Assembly (NCBI GenBank): GCA_023653785.1
Contig: JAMKCH010014234.1
Location: 47,057-111,056, forward strand
Source of the DNA: Ophioderma brevispina
Taxonomy: Eukaryota; Echinodermata; Ophiuroidea; Amphilepidida; Ophiodermatidae
Reading direction: 5' to 3'
Length of the DNA: 64,000 bases
Shown here piece by piece: positions 48,510 through 59,314 of the stretch. Every line of letters starts with the position of its first letter. Position 1 is the first letter of the stretch. The notes under the pieces were generated by a model that was not told the origin of the DNA, searched no databases, and worked only from the letters and a program-made list of their open reading frames with translations. The position numbers and the translations under genes are program-made.

Positions 48510-49650
48510 CAAACCAAGTTTTAGGCTTTGGTCAGCATTATTTACTTGTAGCCACAGTCACGAAGAGCTTAATTTGGCGGATGTGTTTTTCTTCTGCCTC
48601 TTTGTCGGAGGGTTTTTTGGTGGGATGATGGGGTCCGCCCTTGAAAAGGTTTTTAATCACACCCAAGTTTTTGGATCGTGTGTGATTGGAGGAGAATTGG
48701 GATCCTGATCTCTGTGGGTTGGTTTCCTGTACCAGAGACAGAAAGTGATGATCTTTCTTCTACAATAAAAAGTGATAACCCAGGGCAGTCTACGACTGGC
48801 TACGTGTTGTCCGATAGCCCGGGTCCGATAGTCCCGCTGGGTGAACATGATGTTAGATCAATGTTTGCAAGAGGATGAAGAAATTGTCCAGTTCGTTAGT
48901 CTTAATTACACCCAGTTGTCACCAACATAACGAACCACTTGGTTGAAGAGATACCATCAAATGTAGAACGTGTCCTTTGTCCGTCAAACTTTTCCGTGTA
49001 CAGTTTATTAGAATGATCGGTGGACAGGCGCGCCCATACTTCCGCCATGTGCTTGTTTATAAAATTGACCGCCATACTAAAGTAGGTGTTATCTAGACAA
49101 ATTTGTAATAGTTCACATAATTGTTCAACAATTAATTGAGTGCGTTCATGTAACTTGGTATCTTGGGACAAAAGTCACGGCCGCTCATCAATTGCATCTC
49201 TGTGGTGAATACTCGTGAAATAATGCTGATACATAAACCGAGGTTATTGTTTCATCTGGTTTGAAGTTGAATCCCTTGAATTTGTTCAGCCAACCTCTTT
49301 GGAGTTTCAAAAGGTATGATCAGATGTCAAATAGCAGGGCCTAAACCCTTGCAAGAGATTTGGGGGGCAAGGTGTCATACTGTCTGTGACTGAGTCTGTA
49401 CTGCTTACTCTAGGTTGTTGTGAGCATTTTGTTTGTGCCCCTTTAGCTAAACCATCAAAAGCGGGATGGTTTTCTACAGTTGATACATTGATGTTTCAAT
49501 TTAGTATCAACGGCACCACATCTTCAATTAGTTTTCAAGCTTGCTGGTAATCTTGGTTGTTGATAGGACCAGTTGGGTCACGTTTTCAATGGTGTATAGT
49601 TTTGGTGTCCAGAGAGATTTAGCTTCTGTCATAGTCTTTGACGTTCAAAC
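48510..49650 (-). mobile_element. Decayed Penelope-like element, RT domain
   Basis: Reading down the minus strand in shifting frames: PKLYTIENV (cf. the family's fingers motif PKIHKENVPLRP) near 49610, DETITSVYVSALF near 49250, TKLHERTQLIVEQLCELLQI, then CLDNTYF at 49162-49085, RYVGDNWV at 48932-48909 in place of the family's RYVDDTWV, LWYRKPTHRDQ at about 48735-48705, LGVIKNLF at about 48655 and EEKHIRQI near 48590. This motif order is specific to Penelope-like RTs. Frameshifts, stops and the lost catalytic Asp (D to G) show it is inactive. Confidence 0.82.
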
Positions 49651-49919
49651 AACAATCAGGGCCCCGGCGCTAGACATTTTGTCAGGGGGTGGGGGTTCAA
49701 CTGAATTTTTTTTATTGCTGCATTAAAATCAAAAGAGTCTTTGAGCGTAGTGAGTGTTATAATTGTCAAAGACTCGAGTTTTAAAACCATGCAACTAACG
49801 GCCTGCGGTTCGGACCCACTTTCCTAAGTATAGATGCCCTCAGAGATCTTGTTGATCGTTCGAACCAACTGCACACTACAAGTGCCTTGACACAAGAAGC
49901 AAACGGAAAAGCCTTAAAC

Positions 49920-50300
49920 GGGTAGGGTCCTGCCAGGGGCTCGGCTGACAGGGCCCCTGTGGGTGCAGGGGCATAGCCCCTGCCGGGAATTCCCAGGATT
50001 CCGTAGCCCTTGGATGGAGCTATTCAGGAACCTCAAGATGTCCGCTTTTTGAGGGGTAAATTTTAATTAATTCAAGAAAAAAATTTTCTACCTTTTGGCC
50101 CACTGAGACGCGGGCAGTCTAAGCTTGTACTACTGAAGGCTTAACTACATATAGCGAGCGCCAATGTCTTTAACTGGAGGCCCCGGAAGAGCAGAATCCC
50201 TGCCGGGGTCCAGGGGCGGATCGCCCCCAGAAGCTCTTGGATTTTAGCTATTAAGAACGGTATTTTTGAAGGGTTAACGTAGGTAATTAATTTCAATGAA
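49920..50300 (+). repeat. Second site of the GC-rich minisatellite family
   Basis: Two units (heads CCTGCCAGGGGCTCGG at about 49930 and CCTGCCGGGGTCCAGGGGC at 50191). Tails run AGCTATTCAGGAACC / AGCTATTAAGAACGG and GAGGGGTAAATTTTAATTAA / GAAGGGTTAACGTAGGTAAT. The head is shared with the 45485 array; the tail is diverged. Confidence 0.6.
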
Positions 50301-50639
50301 AGAATGGGCACTTACCCAACCGACGGCCAGAAGACTTTTAAGTTGTATGGCATGACCTACCATTTTTTTTTGCTTGAACACCCCCGACTGAAAATTCCCC
50401 TAACACTGGTAGACCAAACTATAGGGGGAGTGACCATTGCCTCCCCTCTGCGTTTGCCCATGCACTGCCAAATTTTTTACCCATTTTGATCACATGTACT
50501 GTTGGCACATTAACATCATGATTACCGTTGGATGCACTTGAAAACAAAACTAGTTGGCTTGAGGGAAGCATTTTCAATATTTGTGATATTTTGGATTTAT
50601 GCGAATTAGGAGTTCAATCTCATCGTTCTGCTGCCGTTC

Positions 50640-50775
50640 TCTTTTGTTTCTTCTTCTTCTTCCCCTTCTTTTCTCTCTTTCTTTCTCTTCTCTTTCTCTC
50701 CTCTCATCGGCTCTCACTCTTCTCTTTCTCTCTTTTTTCATCCTCTTTTTCTTTCTTCTTCTTCTCTTCTTTTTA
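50640..50775 (+). repeat. Polypyrimidine (TTC/TCTC) tract
   Basis: About 135 bp of almost pure C/T on the plus strand (TTCTTCTTCTTCCCCTTCTT, CTTTCTCTTCTC). Followed by a GGGGGGTG-TTTCCACCCCCC dyad. The K/R/E-rich ORF on the other strand (50574-50837) is low-complexity artefact. Confidence 0.9.
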
Positions 50776-50949
50776 AGTTGCTGGGGGGTGTTTCCACCCC
50801 CCCCCGCCCCATGGCGACGGGCCTGACAACAATGCATCGACGCCTTGTCAGCCGGTAGGACTGTGATGGATGTGTCTTTCTTGAAACTGTCAAGAGCTAG
50901 ATATTCGCTTTTTGTGAGATTTTCATTTGGAGCTTTGGCACTGACTTAA

Positions 50950-51397
50950 AATACTCGCACTCACACACCCGTTGTCTCAAATCTTCTTCGCGTCCGTAGC
51001 ATCTAATTTGGCGTTCTTAATTGCCGATTCAGTTGCAGTGATTAAGTCAGTAACTTGAACTCGCTGGTTGACACCGAGAAATTTCAGACCTTTTTTCCAA
51101 TAAACTGCACCGCTTTAGGAACCATTTCGGGATTTACGGGCCAGTTGAAATCGGCAGTTTCCGCACACCGTAATGCTGGCGGACATGTTTTTGACTTCGA
51201 AGAAGTAAAGTTTTGACCGGGGAAAGCCGCTGGTTTGAACGTGGAGTTAAGGAGGCCATCTGGGTGAGGGCAGAACACCAGCTCTCACCCCAGTGAGGTG
51301 TAAGGGTTAACTTAACGCACGCCTGGGACAGAATTATTACGCATTCCACCTCTCGTGACGTCATCTCTAATTTAAAACCAGATCCCCACAACATCAC
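50950..51397 (-). pseudogene. Unassigned coding-like segment, duplicated inverted at 48065
   Basis: Two overlapping frames are open. The one at 51278-51084 reads FTSSKSKTCPPALRC, then FNWPVNPEMVPKAVQFIGKK, then meets a stop just after an A6 run. One base further on, the frame continues cleanly as LKFLGVNQRVQVTDLITATE, then SAIKNAKLDATDAKKI, and stops near 50990. Such a continuation across a homopolymer suggests a single broken ORF. The copy at 48065 keeps PDGL and TSSKSEACPLAL. I do not recognise the family; a retroelement protein is a guess. Confidence 0.35.
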
Positions 51398-51399
51398 AA

Positions 51400-53155
51400 C
51401 CAGCCTTAATGGGATTTTTCATCACCCGCAACGTGGTTGTGCGCTCCGAGTAACATTTATTATTTTCGCTGGTTGTTTGATTCCATTACACTTCGAACTA
51501 TACCAACCCAGATGAGAGGTTTACATGATCAATGGAGAATTCACAATTGGATTCCAAGTGGTAGCGTTTCTTTACACACATCATCATGCGCCATACAGGC
51601 AATCGAGAGACTAGTTTCAATTTGCTCACCTATCCTCCTCTCCTGACCTGACTTCAACTCGCATATTCCCCACTAATCGAGTTCACTCTGGGTTCCCTTG
51701 AAGATCTGGTTTCCTAATATCATATTCCTAGCTTCGTCAGTGTCCAGAAAGTAGAAAATAACAATGTTTTTTTTTTTTTTTTTTTGTTTTTTGTATGGAA
51801 GTTGCGTTGATTTTCTCCGCTTTCACACAGGAATACCCGGTAGTGCTGACTGTATTTTGGAAGCGTGAGCTACACTAGAGTAGTTTTCTTGGACTTGTCA
51901 GCGGCGCGTTAGAACTGGTACTATGGTTTTCTTTCTTTTTTTGGCAGATTTTGTCGAGAGGTTAGTCTTTATTTCTTTTTATATTCTAGTTTGATGTGGA
52001 AAACATGACGAAAGCCGACCCTCCAGAGGTTCCCGGCGTCGAAATTACAGTGTGTACCAGAAGATTTACTCAAACTTTGAATGACTCAAAAATTAGCCTT
52101 TAAATTAGAGTTTCAAAGGCCACGCTACAGCTTTTCATGACTTCTTATTGGATATTCACGCTGGGATACTTATAGCCCAGATTCCCAAGTATTGTTTCCG
52201 GAATACCAATGATCGATTTCAGTTACCCACTATATGAACATGCCGAAGCTGACACAATGAGTGGATTGGGTCAATGTCAAGATGTTAGAATCAATTGGGG
52301 TCACGAGAGGAGTTAAAACAGCGATCAGGACACAACCAACGCAAACTTGAATAAGGATCGGGGTCGGCACAGACCTCTTAAGGCATTTTTTAAAAATCTA
52401 TCCTATGCTAGAATCTTTGTACAGTTGAATTCCGTCTTGACGACTTCTGACACAGGAACACATTTATACCAGTCCTATCATTGAATGATCACGCTGTTCT
52501 CTACGTATAGTGAAACTCTCAGGTGAGCAAAAAAAAAAAGTTTGCTTTGCGATAAGTTCAAAATTATTTCACGATTGTATTAAGTTCACAATTCTTATTT
52601 CCCTGGCACTTGGGACATATTGCTTCCATTTTATAATACAGGGAGAACAATATGGAACCTAGAGGCAGACTACTAAATTGGTTTATCCGCACTAAGTGGA
52701 TACGAATGTATGCAATCTGATTTTGAATAACATAGATAAAAACGTGGACCACGCTTGATCCTATTTCAGGAAAGATAAAGTGGGCGATAGATAATATCTG
52801 AGTTCGTGTGTCCCCATAATCAAAAAGCGGCTTTCACTACTGCAGAGAAACATCAAACTGGAGGGTTTATACCCACGTATATTAGGGAAGTCATATTATT
52901 TTCATGGAAACCCGTAGAGAATAGTATCACAAAAAGATACGAACCATTACATATTTGTTTTGTTTTACCATACACAGTTGCAGACATTTTGTAAATCGTA
53001 ACACATATCCTAAATATATGCACTCCTCCACCGCATTTGGTGTTCAGATTATAATATGCCTTTAATCTAATATGATATGAAAGTTCCCTTAACGGGGATT
53101 TTTTTTAAATTAAAAACATTCTTAGAGTACAAGGTTTATGGGACTTACCCTCGTC
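51400..53155. other. No gene seen
   Basis: Non-coding; T19 run at 51767-51785. The ORF at 52564-52752 (minus) contains CPKCQGNKNC but is too short to interpret. Confidence 0.45.
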
Positions 53156-53159
53156 TACC

Positions 53160-53800
53160 CTGAGCCATTTTTGTAACAAAACTCCGAAGGGGGTGGGGGG
53201 GGGTGGTTACCACCCCCCTGTGATTTTCGCTACCAAATGATAGCTAGAGTTTATTCTTCCATTGGTACCGAAAAAAGTACCAACATCCCATTTATTACGT
53301 CATCATGACGTCATATGTTTGATGAGTCCGAAAATACTGATATAGGGTGGAAAATTGATATTTCGCAATTTTAGGCGACTCAAACACCTTATATAGCACT
53401 AAGATGCTCTTATTATATTAAACTAGTCATTTTTCCCATCAAGTAGAAGAGTTCCCCCCCCCCCCCAAAGCAAACCGCATGAAAATCTATTTTCCTAACC
53501 TTTTTGGTGAAAACTTGAATTTTTTTCACATGTGGTGTCTAGGAAATGGCAGCTTGCTTGACATGTCGAACTTTATACGTCATTGTGAGTAAAGCTAGGC
53601 ATGTTGGTACTCATTTTGGTATCAATGGAAAGAGGAGTGAACCAACTATCTATTGTAACCAAAATCAAGTGTCTGTCTGTGTGTTCCTGTGTTGTGTTAG
53701 GCATGGTGGTACTTCACTCTTTCGAAGGGGGGGGGTGGCAGCCCCCCCTATCCATCACGTTGGGATACCCTGTATTATACCTATACCCCGGTGGATGTCA
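53160..53800 (-). mobile_element. GGTTACCACC family, copy C
   Basis: Reverse-oriented copy. It opens with CTCCGAAGGGGG and GGTGGTTACCACCCCCC, has the CATCATGACGTCAT palindrome at about 53301, the TTTTTGGTGAAAA box at about 53503, and closes with CACGTTGGGATACCCTG and a CCCCGG end. Apparent ORFs across it (for example 53546-53911) come from repeat sequence and are not counted as genes. Confidence 0.6.
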
Positions 53801-53804
53801 AAGA

Positions 53805-55130
53805 CAAGATTTCTTTTCTCAGTGTCATTTCTTAATTCTAATATCCTTATGTATTTTATGTGGCGAGAAAAAGACGAGAATCAGTTTTTTCTCGTTGTTG
53901 GATTTTTTTAAATTTCTTTTCTCAACTTCGTCAAACAAACGAGAATTTCTCAACAATAAAATACATAAAAATTAAAAAAAAACACAACGAGAAAACTGAT
54001 TCTCCTTCTCGTTTTCTGTCAACATAAAATAATACGAATTAAGAATGAATGCCAACTAGAAAAGAAATTCGCGTCATTTTTCCTCCTTTTCTTTCTCGAC
54101 AAGGCAATAAAATACATTCGATTTAAAAAAATGCCGCAACGGAAAATCTGATTCTGTCCTTTTTAGGTTGATTTTTTAAAAAAAAAAAATACATACGAAT
54201 TAGAAATACAACAACGAGAAAATTGGATTCTCGTCCTTTTCTCGCCAAACATAAAATACATAAGGATTAGAAAAAGGAACGATTTCTTTTCTCAGTGTGC
54301 ATTTCTAGTATTTTATGTTTGGCGAGAAAGGACGAGAATCAGTTTTCTCGTTGTGGATTTTTTTAAATTTCTTTTCTCTCAAGCAAACGAGAATTTCTCA
54401 AACAAAAGAAAGAAAAAATAAAATAACAACCTTTTTTAAAAAAAAAAAAAACACAACGATAAAACTGATTTCTTTTCTCTTCCGTTTTCTCGTCAAACAA
54501 TAAAATACATAAGAATTAAAAATTCCACAACGAGAAAACTGATTCGCTTCCTTCCTTTTCTCGCCAAACAATAAATACTTAGGATTTTAAAAATCCGCAC
54601 GAGAAAACTGATTCTCGTCCTTTTTCTGCCAACAGAAAAATACATAATACGAATTAGAAAATACACACGAGAAAATTGTTCTCGTCCTTTTTCTCGCCAA
54701 ACATACAATACATAAGGATTAGAAAAGGACAAGAATTGGAGAATGATTGGAAATTATTGGGGGGGGCACGGTGAGCGTCTTTTCTCAGTGTGCATTTCTT
54801 AATTCTATGTATTTTATTGTTGGCGAGAAAAATGACGATAATCAGTTTGCTCGTTGTGGATTTTTTTAATTTCTTTCTGCAAACAAACGAGAATTTCTCA
54901 ACAATAAAATACATACGAATTAACAAAACACAACGAGAAAACGATTCTCTTCCGTTTTTCCGTCAAACAATAAATACAGACAAAAAAATCACAACGAGAA
55001 AATGATTCTCGTCATTTTTCTCGCCAAACAATAAAATACATAAGATTAAGAAATACCCAACGAGAAAACTGATCTCGTCCTTTTTCTCGCCAAACGCCAA
55101 ACAATAAAAATACATCTCGCGTAGTAGACA
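53805..55130. repeat. 65-bp CACAACGAGAAAACTGATTC array, both orientations
   Basis: Roughly 17-20 units of 60-70 bp: CACAACGAGAAAACTGATTC, TCGTCCTTTTTCTCGCCAAA, CAATAAAATACATAAGAATT. Three stretches (53805-53900, 54290-54370, 54780-54870) are reversed, so the array flips orientation at least five times. Each unit has the inner dyad GAGAAAACTGATTCTC. All ORFs here are artefacts. Confidence 0.75.
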
Positions 55131-55180
55131 TCTCGAAATGCGTGATGGTCTTTGAAATCGCTAGAGGGCATTTCGAGCTA

Positions 55181-55216
55181 GAATTTTGGCGAGAATAAAA
55201 TTCTCGCCGAAATTCC
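55181..55216. repeat. 16-bp-arm hairpin
   Basis: GAATTTTGGCGAGAAT pairs with ATTCTCGCCGAAATTC (one mismatch) around a 4-base AAAA loop. It directly follows the 65-bp array, and its GGCGAGAA core is the same word used in that array. Confidence 0.65.
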
Positions 55217-55641
55217 TGTCTAAATCCGTGCCATAAATGTTAATTTTTCACAAATTATAATATTTTTGGTATTAATAGAAAGTTTGAAAATGTAATTTAA
55301 TTCTTTAAAGATACACAGTCCAAACAGGCTTCTGTTGAGAGTAATGACTTCACAAAGTCGAGGTACGTGTCATTTGCCCTATAACCAATTATGTTTATTT
55401 TAATATTACAATATCTCAACAATTGAGAACCATAATCGCCCGATCTAAGGTTTCCCTGCAAACATTACAACAGTTGGGACGTCCTCCATAAACGTGAATG
55501 TTGAAAATCACCCTGCACAGCACACTGAAACAGCCAGACGCTGCATGCATATCTGGCTGGATCATTTTTAATAACCACTGTTTTCATTGTGGTTTGGACT
55601 CAAAGAAGAAGCTTGACGGATGATATATAAATCAAGAGCTA

Positions 55642-55780
55642 GATGGCGTTCGTGAAAATAAACCAGCTTGAGCGCTTGACTTTGTAACATCGGTGAGCGG
55701 ACCGTAGGCCGCGCGACCGTTTTTGGGTTTTTTTTAAACCCCAGTCAAGCGGAAAGCTTGTTAGTTTTACGAACGCCATC
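55642..55780. mobile_element. 139-bp foldback MITE
   Basis: The ends GATGGCGTTCGT and ACGAACGCCATC are perfect inverted repeats. Inward, AGCTTGAGCGCTTGACT pairs with AGTCAAGCGGAAAGCTTG. The loop includes TTTTTGGGTTTTTTTT. No target duplication recognised. Confidence 0.6.
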
Positions 55781-55784
55781 ATAG

Positions 55785-58650
55785 CACATTGATTATAAGG
55801 GCAACACTAAGTATAATATAAAAATAACATTTCAAAACAATATTTTTGGTTAAAACAATGCTAAAATTGGATTGATAACGAAATAATTTGGTGCGCATTT
55901 AAAATTAACAAACATAGTAAAAACACTGTCGCTTGTCACACCGTCGTTGACGAGCGTTACCCACTTCCATGGTTTTTTGATTGCTCTGGCAATTAACCTT
56001 CGAGTGAATAAAGCTATTAAGTATTAAAGCTATAAATAACTATAACTGCCAATCAATCGGTTAATTGATTAGTGCTTTGCAAAATAACAAGCAAATATCT
56101 CATGTATTTAAGTTTATCCTTGAGTAAATTTGAATGAAATAAATCAACCAAGCCTATTCGGAATAAGACTATTAACCCTATCATCTGAACATATTGAGTA
56201 GTTCGTGCAGAAATTACAAAGAGTTATCCAGTGTTTTACCACTACATTTATTTTAGCCATTTGATGCAATTGCATGGGTTGAAGATGAGAAAACAAATAC
56301 AACCAATCTTGATCTGGTGACCGTCACTGGTATAGTATATTTCTCAATTATGCGTATCTTTGGTGTAGTGTGTGATGTCGACATTTGTGGAAGTAGCATT
56401 TGATTTCAAATGAATGACGGCGTCGGATGGGGAGCTTCTGCAAACTTGATCCCAAGAGGTTGAAGCTGACTTAGTAACTTTTTTTTTGGGGGGGGGGGTA
56501 CCCTCTATATTAACCCAGTGTTCGGTCAAATCTTAATGTTCATGGAGTAGGTTTTTGTTATTTTTTTTTTAAATTTTTGTCTTTTGCAATTACCCTAAAT
56601 GAATTGCAGTTCTGCATACACCTTTTAAAATGACAGTATGAAAATCAAATATCTGAATTATAACTATATTTGTGTGTAAAAATAATAAATTGTGTCATGT
56701 CCATTTTATGAGAAAATGTTTGATGTAAAGAGCAATCAATTTTTTAAAGTTTATTTACAGGTATCATACCGCTCCATGTTTCTACATACATAGGTTGCAT
56801 ATTTTGACACCATAGAATTTGTATCTTAAGTTTGCCATCAGTATATCTACAGATCGCGCCGCTGTATAGTAATTGTCAGGACATTGTATTTCTAGACACC
56901 ATTAACCGTGGACCCCCCGCGTGTTTAGTTGTGACCCCGTTACCGAGTGTGCATGTTTTAAAAATAACCAGCTCTAGAGCTGGTATTAAAAATAACACCC
57001 CGTAGCCCTTCTCGAACCCGATTCGTAGTAGATACCGCACGGGAAAACAATATCTAACCACAAAAGAAGCTAGCACGAGAAGTGTATGAATAGATACAAT
57101 TTCGTCCGTTAATTGTTTCAGTGATTAGCCAGACAAAGACTTATCTTAAAATCCAGTTTTTGAAATGGCATTAAACCATCTTTGTTGCCAATAGCACAAA
57201 TTCATAGCAATGCTTTCTCAAATTATTTACTCAGCCCAATAAGGCGAGTGGGAATGATTCAGAAGAAAACAACCGAGACTCAGATTGGGCTCCAATCCTC
57301 GCTAAAGAAGTGTCAAGTTTACGCTCACATTTTGGTCTATGCATTGGAAGAAACATGTTGGGGACAAGGTCTTGCGTAAGTTTATCATTTTGGTCGTTTA
57401 AGACAAAAAACTATTGGTTCCTTGGGTCTTGAATAACTTTATTGGAAAAAGGATTTCCATGACACTGTGTAATTTGTTATTTACATTCGTGGAATTCAAA
57501 TTAAAAAAAATTTTAGTGATTCGATTTTTTATTTTTCTTGTATTAATACACAGTACAGACTAGATTATTTGAAATTTGAGTAGATTAGAGAATAAAGGCA
57601 ATGATTTTTGGAATCGGTGGTCTATCTACGTCGAATCGAATTCGGTGATATACCATTTTACGTGGAAGAACTAGGCCCATTCTTAAACAACGTCACAATT
57701 TCCCTGATATTGAAATGTAATCTGTTTTGAAAATGTGACTGTAAATATTAAACAAAATATTGAATCCCTACGTCAACCCATGCTTGTCATACCCATGAGT
57801 CTAACCGTTCAGAACCCCTTAACTTTCACTCTCAGTTGTCAGCCCCCCCCCCCCCCCATACACACGACCACCAGGGACTTTAGCGAGAAAATGGGTAATT
57901 ACTGACCTCCTGTTGGCAAACATGTGTGGTAGTCAGCTGATAATGTTGCCTTTTCATGAAATTAGGGTACACATAGATGCATAGGCCAGTGCAACTTGCT
58001 ATGGTCTCGTTGCTTTGAGCAATCACAACGTCACTGCGTAAAACAATGGAACCACTGAGCGAAGCTGGCTAGAAGTAGCCCAAAGTCCTGGTTAAGTGTT
58101 TAAAAATCGGATTGATATACATCGTATCGGGTAGCTTTCTCACTCCAAATTGCACAATGTAAAAGATTATAATTAAAGATTATTTTATTGTAAGCATGTC
58201 AGATAAATTTTACAACTTCTTAAATGTAAGTATTCGTGGAGACGGCATCAATATATCCATTGCCACTTCGGCAACCGATTCAAAACAAACGCTGCCGTGA
58301 ACATGTTGGATTAAAAGACAGCTCGGTCGATAGTCATGACCGCAGCGAGGATTTTATGAAACAAATGTCGATGGAACTCACATACTTCACATATTACTAA
58401 AATAATTTATAAATACACGGGATTCAGGAAACGATAAACAGTGTATCCTCTTGATTCACTGACTACCTTATATGATACGTTGTCTTTCCTCCACAGCAAA
58501 TTGTTCCATTATTGGGCAGATAAAAATAAATTTCATCTCATTCTATGTTTTTAGCAAAAAAACAGAGTTCGTTCATGTAGAAATGCCAGTGGGTCGCTCA
58601 TACCGATCCTCCTTTGTCCTCCAGAATACGCTTTAAACCCTCGTCTTACC
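55785..58650. other. No gene seen
   Basis: AT-rich, with G- and C-runs at 56488-56498 and 57843-57857. ORFs are all under 70 codons with no family features. Confidence 0.5.
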
Positions 58651-58654
58651 TGAG

Positions 58655-59310
58655 CCTTTTTTGTACATAACTCCGAAGGGGGGGGGGGGTGGTTCCCACC
58701 CCCTGTGATTTCGTTACTGGAACACCGCTTCCTCGTAAATTGGTACCAAGGATAGTTGGAGTTTTTTTTTTTTTTTTTTCTCTTCCATTGGTCCAACATA
58801 AGAAGTACTAGCATCCCCATTTGACGTCACCATGACGTCATATGTTGAGGAGAGGAAAGTACGTAAATACTGAATATAGGGTGAAATTGATATTCGCAAT
58901 TGCGCTCCCTCTCAAACACCCTCTTATAGCTCTAACTGATTGTTCATTATATAAAAAGCTAGTTCATTTCTCCATCAAAGTGAATCAAAAACAGCAGGAA
59001 AATCTGTTTTTCCTAACCTTTTTGGCGAAAAATTGAATTTTCACTGTGTGTGTTATGGAAATGGCCAGTTTTTGCTGACATGCGAACGTTTATGACTTCA
59101 TTGTGACGTAACGTAATGCTAGGCAGTGAGTACTTATTTTGTATCAATGGAAAGAGGAGGACCATATCTATCTATTGGCTACCAAAATCAAGTGTCTGCG
59201 ATGTCCGTGTTGTGTTAGGCCGTGTTGGTATTCTCGTCCGGAGGGTGGGGGGCCCTCCCTATCGATCACTTTGGGATCACCCTGATCTTATCTATACCCC
59301 GGTGGCTGTT
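58655..59310 (-). mobile_element. GGTTACCACC family, copy D
   Basis: Reverse-oriented copy and the best match to copy C. It has CTCCGAAGGGGG plus a long G run at 58675-58688, a T19 tract at 58761-58779, CACCATGACGTCAT at about 58827, TTTTTGGCGAAAAATTG at about 59018, and a CCCCGGTGG close. No coding capacity. Confidence 0.6.
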
Positions 59311-59314
59311 TTTT

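Noticed and set aside
50574..50837. K/R/E-rich ORF that looks like a charged nuclear protein
   Set aside because: It is the reverse strand of a polypyrimidine tract; the opposite strand gives a matching Ser/Leu/Phe ORF.
53546..53975. Two overlapping ORFs of 121 and 124 codons
   Set aside because: They run through a GGTTACCACC repeat copy and into the 65-bp array; low-complexity Phe/Leu/Ser composition, no domain.
53805..55130. CRISPR-like array
   Set aside because: Units are near-contiguous with no unique spacers, orientation flips, and the context is eukaryotic.
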